Below, in pieces: positions 8,688 to 18,347 of a DNA stretch of 64,000 nt. The stretch comes from CAVVYA01 sp963752345. GTDB lineage: Bacteria > Pseudomonadota > Alphaproteobacteria > SMXQ01. A program made the translations under genes and the position numbers. Below the pieces are notes generated by a model. That model was not told where the DNA came from. It searched no databases and saw only the letters and a list, made by a program, of their open reading frames with translations. The stretch lies in contig CAVVYA010000017.1 of the NCBI GenBank assembly GCA_963752345.1, forward strand, positions 124,001-188,000, given 5' to 3'. Numbering within the stretch: the stretch's first letter is position 1; each line of letters starts with the position of its first letter.

Positions 8688-8712
8688 GGAACGCTTCGTG
8701 AGAAAGGCCGTT
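8688..8712 (+). promoter_or_regulatory. EcfG-type promoter upstream of the ChvI-like regulator
   Basis: GGAAC (8688-8692), 16 bases, CGTT (8709-8712): exact consensus. It lies 129 bases before the ATG at 8842; no other gene intervenes. Confidence 0.62.
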
Positions 8713-8841
8713 TTCCTAGCAATTGTTTGTGGGATTCGTCTGACTTTATCCCGCGCGACGGCCCGTCAGGATCAGGGGTGGGGCACTGATTGAATCTATG
8801 ACTTCAGGCGGAACTCAGGGGAAGGAGATCCTATTTAGGGT

Positions 8842-9675
8842 ATGACCATGGACATGCAGCTGGAATCCAAGCCAAGTGGCGTTCGCATCGTGTTTGTTGA
8901 AGACGATCTGCTCTTCAGGGACGCGTTGATCAGAAATCTGGAAGATTTGGGGTTCGAGGTCTGCGACTTCGAATCCGGGGAAACCGCGCTCGAGTATTTT
9001 GAGAGCGGTGGGCGCGCCGACGTCGCCATTCTGGACTGGAAGCTGCCCGGCATTGCCGGCATCGAGCTGCTCCAGAAAATGGGTGCGAAGGAAAAGGGCA
9101 TCCCGGTCATCTTCCTCACCTCGTTGGGCGATCAGGTCTATGAGGAGACGGCCCTGCTCAACGGCGCGTCGGACTTCATCGAGAAATCGCGCAGCTACTC
9201 GATCCTGCTGAGCCGCATCACCGGGGTGCTGAACCGCAAGGACGATCTCGTACGCCCCGAGTTGAAAGACGAAAGTCAGAAGGTCGTGTGCGGTGAACTG
9301 ACTTTGAGCACCGATTCGAACCGGGCTTTCTGGAAGGACACGAAGGTCGACCTGACGCTCGCGGAATTCAAGATCGTCTATCTGTTGGCCATGAATAAGG
9401 ACAAGGACGTCCCGCACCGCGAGATCTACGACAACGTGCGCGGCCCCGGCTTCGTCGCGGGCGACGGCACGGAGGGTTACCGGGCCAATGTGCGCACCTT
9501 CATCAAGCGCATCCGCCAGCGATTCCGCGAGGTGGATGAGAATTTCAACCGCATCCAGACCTATTCCGGTTTCGGCTACCGCTGGGTTTCCGAGGCGGAA
9601 GACGACAGCAATCACCTCTATCTGAAGGCTGAAACGGAAGGGACTACGGCGAGCGTTGCATTGAGCAGTAAGTAA
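8842..9675 (+). CDS. Two-component response regulator, OmpR family (ChvI-like)
   Basis: A 277-residue regulator. The receiver domain (about 15-130) has the acidic pocket VEDD (E20-D22), the probable phospho-acceptor D65 in AILDWKLPG, T93 and K115. The winged-helix DNA-binding domain follows (about 145-255), with TLAEFKIVYLLAMNKDKDVP and VRTFIKRIRQRFREVD, closest in character to ChvI, which controls exopolysaccharide and envelope genes in rhizobia. No histidine kinase lies beside it, so it is an orphan here. ATG codons at 8842 and 8848 are both possible; GGAG lies 14 bases before the first. Its place inside the polysaccharide region suggests that it regulates it (inference). Confidence 0.82.
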   Translation: MTMDMQLESKPSGVRIVFVEDDLLFRDALIRNLEDLGFEVCDFESGETALEYFESGGRADVAILDWKLPGIAGIELLQKMGAKEKGIPVIFLTSLGDQVYEETALLNGASDFIEKSRSYSILLSRITGVLNRKDDLVRPELKDESQKVVCGELTLSTDSNRAFWKDTKVDLTLAEFKIVYLLAMNKDKDVPHREIYDNVRGPGFVAGDGTEGYRANVRTFIKRIRQRFREVDENFNRIQTYSGFGYRWVSEAEDDSNHLYLKAETEGTTASVALSSK

Positions 9676-9809
9676 TCGTTGCAGCCGGCGCGACAGGACC
9701 TTGCCTGAACAGCAAACGAACGGGTTCGTTCGCGCCGCCCCGCACGTCAGCCTGCACGCGCTTGACGAGGGCGGCGTTGTGATTGGTTGAATTACGATTT
9801 ACGGATTGG

Positions 9810-10953
9810 ATGAAGGCGTCGAGCAGATTGTCCGCCTTTGCGGGGCGCCGCATGTTGCGGAATTTGCGGATCGTCACTGAGAGCCTGCAACCGGATGCGG
9901 GCGGCCCGGGAGCCGCGGTGCGCCGTCAGGAAGTGCTCGACTGGCTCGGTCCGCTGCAACTCGCCAGCGACCATCTGCTGGCGCCCAGCCATGCACGAAT
10001 CCTTGGCGGCGGCGGGCCATTTGGGCGATCTGCCTTCCGCCGTCCGCGACTACCTGGCGCTCCTGCGCAACGCCAACCAGGATCGCAACGAGGTCGTCCT
10101 GGCCCAGGCCTTGGAGGTGTTCGGCGCCTTCACGGCAGCCGGCATCAAGACGATGGTGCTGCAGGGCGGCTTGAGCTTCTTCTTCAACTACTACCAGACG
10201 CCGGCGGCACGGGTGCTTCAGGACGTCAACCTGCTGGTGCGGCGCGAAGATATCGAGAAAGCCGATGCGGTTCTCAAATCGCTGGGCTATTTCGTCGCCA
10301 CGTCCTACGAGCCGGTGCAGCATGCGTTCGCCGAATATCGCCGGCTCAACAGTCCGGCGGCGATCGATATTCACCTGGAGCTGATCAATGCCTACTGGGT
10401 GTTGCCGAGCTCAATCGTGTGGAGCCGCGCCGAGCAGGTCGAGTATCAAGGCGGCTCGTTCTTCATTCCCTCGGCAACCGATCGCCTTCTGCACAATTTT
10501 CTTCATGCCCAGGTTCATCATGTCGGTGGCTACTACGGCGGGACATTCGATCTGCGGCAGATCTACGAGTTCGCCCGCATCCTCGATCGCGACGCCAACA
10601 GCATCGATTGGGACGAGGCACTCGCCGTCATCGGCAAGCACTATTTGGAAGGCCCGCTCCTGCTGCACGCACTGGCCGCCCATCGGCTATTCGGCGCGCC
10701 CTGGGAATTGCCCGTTCCGATCAGCCGGCGCACGCAGCGGCAGTATTGGCGCTGCTTGCTTCAGGCCGCCTTTCCCGCCCTCGAACGCGCCGGTCGGCCC
10801 TTGGCCAACCTCAGGTCGGCCTTTGCCAAGCATCGCATGGTGGCGTTATACGGCGAAGGTAGTCTGTTCTGGCAACAGCTTCGCCATACCGCGCAGTTTT
10901 TACGCAAGACCGGCACGCGCGAATGGATCCGGCGGTTCGCCCGCACCCATTGA
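9810..10953 (+). CDS. Nucleotidyltransferase-family protein of polysaccharide clusters (one frame break)
   Basis: About 380 residues after correction. The core has KTMVLQGGLSFFFNYYQTPA, VLQDVNLLVRREDIEKADAV and a later AAIDIHLEL motif, the pattern of the nucleotidyltransferase family PF14907 found in exopolysaccharide loci. The canonical D-x-D reads QDVNLLV here (usually D-x-D), so one catalytic acid may be absent. The N-terminal part (RQEVLDWLGPLQLASDHLLA) is in another frame; deleting one A near 9987 joins it to MHESLAAAGHLGDLPSAVRD, as expected for the family. The start is uncertain: ATG at 9810 or 9852. Substrate unknown. Confidence 0.68.
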
Positions 10954-11310
10954 TCCAATCGTGGCGGAGAGTTCAAAAAAATTCGCCGGGCACCGCGAAT
11001 GCAGAGCCCGGCCGGAAAGTGAATGCCGTCAGGAGTTTCTTTTTATTCGGTCAAAGACTCTAATCGAGCGTGCTCCGATCGCCTTCTTTTGCTGTCGCGG
11101 TGCGAGAGGCTTCCCGGGGCGAGCAGCATGTTCGTGTTTAGGTGAATACCATAGTGTGTTTAACGTGGCGGAAATCGGACGGCCACGTATCGTCAGGATT
11201 TTCAAATATTTATGTAGTGCGCGGCAAGGAGCGGCAACAATCCGCCCCGGTGCCGCGTTGATGAGCTGTCTGAAAATACGCGCAGAGCGGCGCTCGGGGG
11301 ACTGCGGTCG
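10954..11310. other. Intergenic stretch without a gene
   Basis: No supported gene. It becomes AT-richer than its neighbours near 11150-11220 and holds a 7-bp inverted repeat ACGTGGC (11163-11169) / GCCACGT (11182-11188) with a 12-base spacer, a possible control site for the pyruvyltransferase gene that starts at 11311. Confidence 0.4.
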
Positions 11311-12309
11311 ATGAATGAGTGGCATTCCGAAATGGTTGGGTTGCGTAACAAGGTCGGCGATATCGCCGAGCTCATCCCGCGCGGTAACCCTGTCGTGTTC
11401 TTGGACTACCCCGTTTACCTCAATGTCGGCGACCTCTTGATCGAGAAGGGCACTGAGGCCTTCTTCCGCGCTTTCGATTACCAGCTTGCGATGGTCCGCT
11501 CCGCCTACGATTGTGGCGTCGAGCAGTTTGCCGCAGTCCCACCGGAAGCGACCATCGTTCTCCAAGGCGGCGGCAATTTCGGCGACCTCTACGATTTGCA
11601 CCAGCAGTTTCGCGAACGGGTCGTCGCCCAATGCCGCCGCAATCGAATCGTCCTTCTGCCCCAGACCATCCACTTCGAGTTGCCGAGCAAAGTGGCGGAC
11701 TGCGCGAAGGTGTTCGCAGCCCACCCGGATCTTCATATCTGCCTGCGGGATGAAACTTCCTGCGATTTCTTCCGCCGGCATTTTCCGAACCCGGTCTATT
11801 TGTTCCCCGACATGGCGCATTTCCTGTGGGACGAGATGGCGCCGCACCGCCAGGCGACAGGTGAGCGTGACACGCTGCTGTTCATGCGTGTGGACAAGGA
11901 AGAATGCCCATTTGCCTACGAGCCCGCCTATGGCCAGATTCCGATCGACTGGCTCGATATCATCAATCCGCTGGATCGCGTCGCCTTCGGGCTCTTACAC
12001 CGGCTGCACCGGTGCCATCGCGACCTGCTGCCACATCATGAAATTCATCCGTTCTGGCGCGTGTATCGCGAACATCTGGTCCGCAAAGCCATTCGCACCC
12101 TGGCGCCCCACAAGATGGTGGTCACGAACCGCCTGCATATGGCGCTGCTTGGCCTCTTGACGGGGCGCAACGTGGGAATAGCGGACAATTCTTATGGTAA
12201 GCTGTCCGCCTATCACGCTTGCTGGCTGAAGAAAATCCCGACGGCGAGTTTGCTCAATTCGCGCGGACCTGAGGGGCCGCAGCCGTCTTTGGTACCAGCC
12301 GCGGTATAA
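11311..12309 (+). CDS. Polysaccharide pyruvyl transferase family protein
   Basis: A 332-residue cytoplasmic enzyme of the family PF04230 (ExoV, PssM, CsaB). The N-terminus has FLDYPVYLNVGDLLIEKGTE and the VLQGGGNFGDLY glycine motif; the C-terminal domain has HKMVVTNRLHMALLGLLTGR, the conserved nucleotide/PEP-side motif, and DNSYGKLSAYH. Such enzymes add pyruvate ketals from PEP to sugars of exopolysaccharides, giving them negative charge. Its end overlaps by 56 bases the end of the convergent glycosyltransferase gene at 12254. Confidence 0.88.
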   Translation: MNEWHSEMVGLRNKVGDIAELIPRGNPVVFLDYPVYLNVGDLLIEKGTEAFFRAFDYQLAMVRSAYDCGVEQFAAVPPEATIVLQGGGNFGDLYDLHQQFRERVVAQCRRNRIVLLPQTIHFELPSKVADCAKVFAAHPDLHICLRDETSCDFFRRHFPNPVYLFPDMAHFLWDEMAPHRQATGERDTLLFMRVDKEECPFAYEPAYGQIPIDWLDIINPLDRVAFGLLHRLHRCHRDLLPHHEIHPFWRVYREHLVRKAIRTLAPHKMVVTNRLHMALLGLLTGRNVGIADNSYGKLSAYHACWLKKIPTASLLNSRGPEGPQPSLVPAAV

Positions 12310-13183
12310 AAAGGGATAGGCGGCGCGCCGGACGGATGAATAGAGCATAAAATTGGTGTACCGCGAATATCAGTAGCGCCAAACGCCGGCCAATCCTCAG
12401 GCCGAGGCGTTCCGCATAGCGCTCGTAATATTTTCCGAAAAAGTAGTTGGTGTAGTAAATGCTCCAATAAAGCTGGGCGAAGCGCGAGATTCGTTGACCG
12501 CCGGAGCGGTTTTCCCACCGGCTGAGCTCGACGCAGTGGACGTCGTTCGTTACCAGCATTTCATAGCCGTTGACGAAGGCGTTCATCTGGAAATCCGTCT
12601 CTTCGCGATAGCCATTGCCGCGGCAATAGAATGGGTCGTAAGAGAAGCGCTCGAGCAGCTCCCGGCGGGTCACGCCGATCGGCCCGGTAAAGGGAATCCG
12701 CACGTCGCCGGTGAACCGCGCGCTGTGCCGCAATTCACAGGTCACCGGCATAAGCAGCGGCCCATCCAGCGTGCCGTTGCCGAAGGCGGCGATCGCCTGG
12801 TCGAAGGTCTGATTTGGCAGCTTGGTGACGAGCCGGCCGGACACGAACGCGGCGCCCGTGGCCAGCAGCTTGTTCAGGCAGGTTTCAAAATAGCCTGGCT
12901 CGAGATAGGTGTCGTCGTCGGTAAAAGCGATGAAATCGCTGGTCGCCGCGCGGTATCCCTTGATCCGATTGTAGGGTGCGCCCTTGCGCGTTTCATTGCG
13001 CAGCACCACGGTCCGAACTGCTGGGAATGACCGGGCTAGCCCGTCAATCACCGCTTCGCTGTCGTCCGTGCTGGCGTCGAGCACGAAGATGATTTCCGTA
13101 ACCTTGCTTTGGCGATAAAGGCTCTCGCCTACGATGCGAAGCGTGTGAGCGCGGTTGCGGGACGGCACGATCAGCGAAATCAT
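12254..13183 (-). CDS. Glycosyltransferase family 2
   Basis: A 309-residue GT-A enzyme. It starts ISLIVPSRNRAHTLRIVGES, has the nucleotide-binding D in FVLDASTDDS, and the metal-binding DxD in FIAFTDDDTYLEPGYFE. An EETDF-like acidic motif (GYREETDFQM) probably supplies the catalytic base. The C-terminal part is basic and amphipathic, which suggests membrane association. It is the last gene of a three-glycosyltransferase unit read leftwards (15365 to 12254). Sugar donor unknown. Confidence 0.9.
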   Translation of the reverse strand: MISLIVPSRNRAHTLRIVGESLYRQSKVTEIIFVLDASTDDSEAVIDGLARSFPAVRTVVLRNETRKGAPYNRIKGYRAATSDFIAFTDDDTYLEPGYFETCLNKLLATGAAFVSGRLVTKLPNQTFDQAIAAFGNGTLDGPLLMPVTCELRHSARFTGDVRIPFTGPIGVTRRELLERFSYDPFYCRGNGYREETDFQMNAFVNGYEMLVTNDVHCVELSRWENRSGGQRISRFAQLYWSIYYTNYFFGKYYERYAERLGLRIGRRLALLIFAVHQFYALFIRPARRLSLFIPRLVPKTAAAPQVRAN

Positions 13184-13221
13184 CGAATAGGACTCCAGAC
13201 TAAGCCGTTGTTGCGTGGCGG

Positions 13222-14196
13222 TCAGATACTGCCGGGCAGCCGTTGGAACTGCCGCGCTATGCCAGCCATAACGCCGCCGCGGCCGATCCGTTCACACGCC
13301 CGAATATAATCGCGCGCCTCGCGGTTGAGCCGGTAGAGATCGGCATCGCGGCTTGACCGCGCGAACCGCGCCGCCATCTTGGCCGCATCCCATGCGCCCC
13401 GTAACGCTTGGCAGCCGACGCCATTAAAGGCACCCCTGAGCGTGAGGGCGGCGACCGATTTGGCCAGGTAGAGGGGAGACTTGCCGAACTTGAAATCGCT
13501 ATAGAGGATATTGCGGACCGTGTAATAGTAGCGTCCGGCATCCCAGCGCACCCGCTGTCCCGGCAGGACCTTGTGGCGCACCGCCAAGTGAGGCGCGTAT
13601 TTGATGCGGTAGCCGAGATTGAGGATCCGATAGCTGAGATCGCGCTCCTCGCCCGCGAAGAACAGGCTCTCGTCGTAGCGGCCCGCGTCGTAGAAAACGG
13701 CGCGCCGTAGCGCGTGTCCGGCGCCGATATAGCGGGTGACCTCGAATTCGCGGTCGGCATAGGGACGCAATGCCTCGGGGTAGTCCCAACACATCTCGTC
13801 GTCATCGCCGGTGTAGAAGTTGAAGATCCGGAAGGCCAGGGCGCCGAGCGTCGCATCGGCCTCGAAGCTCTCCACCACGCGGGACAGCACCAGGTTGTCC
13901 GTGAAAATCGCGTCGTTATCGAGCGCCACGATATAAGCGCCGCTTCCCAGGTCGCTCGCCATGTTGCGCCCTGCGGCAACGCCCACGTTGCGTCCGACTT
14001 CCTTAAGCACGACGCGTGAGTTGCCGGCCGCGACATTGCGCAACTGCGCCAGATTGCCGGGCTCGCTGCCCTGATCCAGCACCAGCACGCGCTGATCGAC
14101 GTTCTCCTGGGCGAGTGCGCTTTCGATCGCCTCGATCGTCTCCGGCGTGCGATTCCACGAAAGGATAATGACGTCGACGGTGGCTGGATGAGCCAT
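13222..14196 (-). CDS. Glycosyltransferase family 2 (rhamnosyltransferase-like)
   Basis: A 324-residue enzyme starting TVDVIILSWNRTPETIEAIE. It has the DxD as ALDNDAIFTD, the acceptor-side GAGHALRRAVFYDAGRYDES motif and the FAGEERDLSYRI catalytic-base region, typical of WbbL-like or other GT2 inverting transferases. The ATG at 14196 is chosen because GAGG lies about 8 bases upstream and homologous sequence begins there; the frame is open further upstream but lacks similarity. It starts 10 bases after the preceding gene's stop, so the genes are probably co-transcribed. Confidence 0.9.
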   Translation of the reverse strand: MAHPATVDVIILSWNRTPETIEAIESALAQENVDQRVLVLDQGSEPGNLAQLRNVAAGNSRVVLKEVGRNVGVAAGRNMASDLGSGAYIVALDNDAIFTDNLVLSRVVESFEADATLGALAFRIFNFYTGDDDEMCWDYPEALRPYADREFEVTRYIGAGHALRRAVFYDAGRYDESLFFAGEERDLSYRILNLGYRIKYAPHLAVRHKVLPGQRVRWDAGRYYYTVRNILYSDFKFGKSPLYLAKSVAALTLRGAFNGVGCQALRGAWDAAKMAARFARSSRDADLYRLNREARDYIRACERIGRGGVMAGIARQFQRLPGSI

Positions 14197-14206
14197 CACG
14201 GATACC

Positions 14207-15365
14207 TCAGGCTTTGCGAATTGAACTCGCCGGCTCCCACGTGCGGATCCGGTGGCCGGCGGAGGCCTTCCACACGCCGATCGCGGTGGCGACGAACGAA
14301 ACAAGAATATCGGCAATCACGGTCACCGGCCGGAAGCCCACGAAATATCCGGCCCCGAGCGCGCCGAGTGCCGCCACGGTCAATCCGGCGGCTACGGCCG
14401 GTCCCCAGGTCAGGCCGACACCGGCGATGAAGAGTATTCCGGCGACGCCCAGGGTATAGGCGGTAAACCAGCGGATCAGCTTGTGAGACACGTATTTGTA
14501 GCGGTCGAGTGCGCCAAGCTGCGCGATCTTGGGCTTCAGAGCCCGATGGGCGGCAAAGGCCTGGCAGGAGATGCGGACCTTGCGGCGGAATTCCTCGCGG
14601 GTGTCCGTCACCGATTTCTCGTAGGCATAGACGTCGGGCGCCCGCACGATACGGTAGCCATCGCACAGCACGGCGAGCGAAATGTACATGTCGTCGATCA
14701 TGTCTTCCGGCACCGGCTGGAATAGCGCGCGCCGCACGGCATAGATCGATCCGTCGGCGCCCATCACCGATCCAGTATCGCTTTCGAGCTGCTTTACGCT
14801 TTCCTCGAGGCGCCAGTAGAGCGAACCCACGAACGCCGTCGAGGTCTCGTCGAGATTGGTGTAGCGAAGATGGCCGGCGACGCAGCCGACCTCGGGATCG
14901 TGGAAATATTTACTCAGGTTGGGAAGAGCATGCTCGTCGATGCGAACCGTCGCGTCGGTGAGCAGCACGACCGAGGCCCTGGTCATGCTGAGCAATTGGT
15001 TCATGCCGTAGGTTTTGCCTTTGCGCTCCGGCGAGACAACCAGGTCTATCTCGACCCTCATATTCACGCGCGATGTCCGCCGTGCCGTCGGCGTTGCCGT
15101 CGACGTGAACCAAGATCTGCAGCTCGGGCGTCGTCCGCCGTAGCGCAATGAGATTCTCGATGGTCGTGCGAATGATCGGCGCTTCGTTATAAGCGCAGAC
15201 GCAGACCGCGTAGGATAGCGGCTGAGTCTCGTTCGGTGGCGGCGCGTGGCGGCCTCGCCGACGGGTCCAGCGCAGGATGCGGAGACTCAGGGGATAAAAA
15301 ATGAAGGGATGAAGCGAGACGAAAAGCAAGATTCCCGCTCCGGCAAAGCACAAGATCGCCAACAC
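14207..15365 (-). CDS. Membrane glycosyltransferase family 2, cellulose-synthase-like (one frame break)
   Basis: About 385 residues after correction. A membrane helix at the N-terminus (MLAILCFAGAGILLFVSLHP) is followed by YAVCVCAYNEAPIIRTTIEN, the GT-A start, and LVHVDGNADGTADIAREYE. Near 15060 one extra G shifts the frame; removing it gives REYEVEIDLVVSPERKGKTY. The rest has LLTDATVRIDEHA, DTGSVMGADGSIYAVRRALF and MIDDMYISLAV, then C-terminal membrane helices (about 290-360). It is the first gene of the leftward glycosyltransferase unit, divergent from the Wzc-type gene across 278 bases. Probably a processive or lipid-linked transferase; sugar unknown. Confidence 0.82.
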
Positions 15366-15643
15366 GGCTGCCCTCCTTATGTGGCGTTAGCCTGTCTTTT
15401 AGGCAGTCGCGACATTGCACGAGCGCGCTCCGTCGCCAGCAAAAACCAGGAAGAAAACAGCGCCATCGTAGTCGAAAGCAGCGGTTCCCTTTGTGACAAG
15501 TTTATGGAGTTTTCAAGGGGCTGCCGCCGCGCATAACACACTCGCATCCCGAGGTGAACCCTCGTCCTATTGCGACGTTTAATGCTCAGCGTCGTGCGTC
15601 GCGGCGTCGGCCCGCTTGCCCAGAAGAACATGGAGATCTCGCA

Positions 15644-17979
15644 ATGGACTATCAGCCTGCGTCCCACTCGGGCCATGGGTCTCTCGACCTGTCCGGTAGA
15701 CTGAAGCCGAGAGTTCCACGGCGCCGGTCTCGCCGCGTGCCCGGGGGATGAGTTCGAGGGCGATTACATTGCGCTGCCGTCGCCGCAGTCGATCCAACGG
15801 CCACGGCCGAGTGGCGAGATCAGCTTGGGCCAGATTTTCGGCGCGCTCTGGCGCCGCAAGATGATGATCCTCGGCGTCATGGTGCTTCTCGGTCTGGCCG
15901 GTTACATCGCGGCGATGCAGTTGACGCCGAAGTATCTGGCCCAGGGTGTCCTCGCGATCGATGCGCGGCCGACCTATCTGCCTCAGCTCGGTAACACGAT
16001 GGCGCCTTTGGCCCCGGATGCGGCCGCGGTGCGCAGCGAGGCGCAGATTATCAGTTCGCGCGAGCTCATCGCCGATGTCGCGCGCAAGCTGCAGCTCAAT
16101 CGCGATCCCGAATTCAATCCCGACCTGAAGGAGCCGACCTTCTTCGAATCGATCTTCGGCGGTTTGCAGGATGGTCTGGCCGCCGTTGGCCGGGTGTTCA
16201 GCAGCCGCAACCGCGAGATCGATCCCGAACTCGCAGCGTCCGCTGCTGAGCAGGGGATGTGGTCGAACGTAGTCTCCAACGTCGGCAAGAAGCTGGACGT
16301 TTTCACCGATGGCAAGAGTTACGTCATCTACGTGAACTTCGAGAGCGAGACGCCGCAGACCGGGGCCGCCGTGGTGAACACGGTGATGGAAACTTTCATC
16401 GCCAACCAGATCGAGTACGCGGCGAAGAAATCCGTGCAGACCAATGCCTGGATCAAGCAGCGTGCCACGGCGCTCAAGGAAGAGGTCGAAGACGCCGATA
16501 AGAAGGTGCAGGAATATCGCAGCAAGCATGGCCTGCTCGAAACCCGTGCCGGGACCGTGGGCAATCAGCAGCTCAACGAACTGAATGCGCAACTGAGTCT
16601 GGCCCGCGCCGACCGCACCCAGGCCGAAGCCCGCCTGCGCTCGGCGCAGTCGGCGTCGCGCGGCGGCTTGGCAGGTGACGCGACCGCTGAAGTTCTCGCC
16701 TCGCCTCTGATTCAGCGGTTGCGTGAGCGGGAATCGGAGGCGGCGCAACGGTTGTCTGAGGCCTCCTCCCGGCTCGGCCCGCAGCACCCGCGCTATCGGG
16801 CCGCGGAGACCGAGCTGAACAGCGTCCGCACGCAGATCAGCCGCGAGATCAATAAGGTCTCGCAGTCGCTGCAGAACCAGGTCGATGTGGCGCGCTCGCG
16901 CGAGCGCAATCTCGAGCAGCAATTGCAATCCATCCAGGGCCGCGAGATGAAGATTGCGGCGTCGGAAATGGAGCTGCAGCAGCTTCTGAAGGAGGCGGAT
17001 ACCAAGCGCAATGTGTATCAGGAGTTCCTGGCCACGGCGCAACAGACGGCCGAGCCCTCGCGCATCGGCCTGACCACGGCGCGCATCGTGTCGCAATCGG
17101 TACCGCCGATCACCCCATATGGCCTGGGCGGCAAGCTTTACGCGGCCATGGGCATGTTCATCGGCTTCCTGCTTGCCGCCGCGCTCGTGCTGCTGTTCGG
17201 CGAGAGCAAGCGCGGGTTCGAATTCGGCCGACGAGATCGAGGAGAATCTCGGTGTGCCGGTGCTGGGCGTTCTGCCGACCGTTGGCGGTTTCCTCAAGCG
17301 CGAGGGCGTGCTGACCCAGGAGGTCAAGGAGAATCCCGCATCCTCGACGGCCGAGACGCTGCGCGGGATTCGGGTCGCCATGCGCAACCGGCGCGCCGAC
17401 GAACGGCGTCCGCAGGTCATCCTGGTGACGTCGGCGATGCCCGGAGAAGGCAAGACTTCCTTCGTGGGTGCGCTGGGGGTGGTCGCCGCGATGGATGGCG
17501 CCCGCGTTCTGGTGGTGGATTCGGATATTCGCCGGCCGCGCCTGCGCCGCATGTTTTGCCGCAACGGCGTGCCGAAGCTGTCCGACGTCCTGCGCGGCGA
17601 GGAGCCGTTGTCGACCGCCGTTTATCGCGACAAGAAGTATCACGTGGATTGCCTGATCGCCGCGGGCAGCGACCATTCTCCCGCAGCGCTTGCCATGTCA
17701 GGCCACTGGCAGTCCTTCCTCGACGAGGCGCGCAAGAGCTATGACCTGATCATCCTCGACTCGTCGCCGGTCATGAAGGTGGCCGATGCGCTGTGCCTGG
17801 CCGATCACGCCGACGCCGTCCTCATGGTCGTGCAGCACCGCGTCACCGGCCGCAAGTCGGTGCGCGAGGCGTTGCGGCGCGTGATGGCAACGCGCGGGCC
17901 CTTGGCGGGAATCATCGTGTCGAAGGCCAAGGTGTCGAAGATGGATACGCAGCCATACTACAGCGGTTACGCCGCCTAA
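15644..17979 (+). CDS. Polysaccharide co-polymerase with BY-kinase domain (Wzc/ExoP-like; two frame breaks)
   Basis: About 777 residues after correction. The cytoplasmic start MDYQPASHSGHGSLDLSG follows GGAG. A G5 run at 15743-15747 shifts the frame; dropping one G joins it to DEFEGDYIALPSPQ and the Wzz domain with its first helix (MMILGVMVLLGLAGYIA). A long periplasmic coiled coil follows, then a second helix near KLYAAMGMFIGFLLAAALVL. Near 17222 one extra T interrupts RGFE/SADEIEENLGVPVLGV. The kinase part has Walker A SAMPGEGKTSF, Walker A' VLVVDSDIRRPR and Walker B LIILDSSPV. The end, MDTQPYYSGYAA, has only three tyrosines, a short phospho-cluster. It should control polymer length and export with Wza and Wzy. 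The N-terminal join is less certain than the second. Confidence 0.82.
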
Positions 17980-18013
17980 GGAGCTCGGCCGTGGTCACGG
18001 CCGCGTGCCGTCG

Positions 18014-18053
18014 GAAGAAGGCGCGACTTGGCGGAAGCCAGCGCGTCTTCTTC
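18014..18053 (+). terminator. Possible terminator hairpin after the co-polymerase gene
   Basis: GAAGAAGGCGCG (18014-18025) and CGCGTCTTCTTC (18042-18053) pair over 12 bases with one G-T pair and a 16-base loop. There is no clean T-run (only CATTT), so strength is uncertain. Confidence 0.45.
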
Positions 18054-18164
18054 ATTTCGGGCAATTGCGCCGTCGCGCTCCGGCTACGGCAATCGCCGAG
18101 CATGAGCGAGGTGGGGAAATATCGCTGGCGGCTGCAGCGCTGCCGTTAAAACGGGCGACGGCCG

Positions 18165-18338
18165 TTAGAACAAGAGGCCCAGCACGAAGCCGAAGGCCAT
18201 CGATACGAGAGCGACGAATCCCAGGACCAGGACCATGGCAGAGCTTTGAGCCGGTTCGGTGAGCTCGCGGTCGCGGAAAATCTGCTCGTCCATCGCGTCT
18301 TGCGCTGGGCGCTTCGACACTCTCACGTTCTGGTCCAT
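18165..18338 (-). CDS. Small single-helix membrane protein, unknown
   Basis: A 57-residue protein starting MDQNVRVSKRPAQDAMDEQI, with a charged N-terminal half and one C-terminal membrane helix (AMVLVLGFVALVSMAFGFVLGLLF) that runs to the last residue. The charged-then-hydrophobic layout argues for a real tail-anchored-like gene rather than chance. An ATG three codons upstream is also possible; GGGGGA lies before both. I do not recognise the family. Confidence 0.55.
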   Translation of the reverse strand: MDQNVRVSKRPAQDAMDEQIFRDRELTEPAQSSAMVLVLGFVALVSMAFGFVLGLLF

Positions 18339-18347
18339 TGATCGCAT

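Noticed and set aside
8538..8789. 83-codon open frame between the barrel gene and the regulator
   Set aside because: It begins in the terminator, has no domain or ribosome site, and overlaps the EcfG-type promoter.
15579..17564. 661-codon open frame opposite the Wzc-type gene
   Set aside because: Antisense to a clearly conserved coding frame; composition is that of a shadow (Arg/Leu/His-rich without domains).
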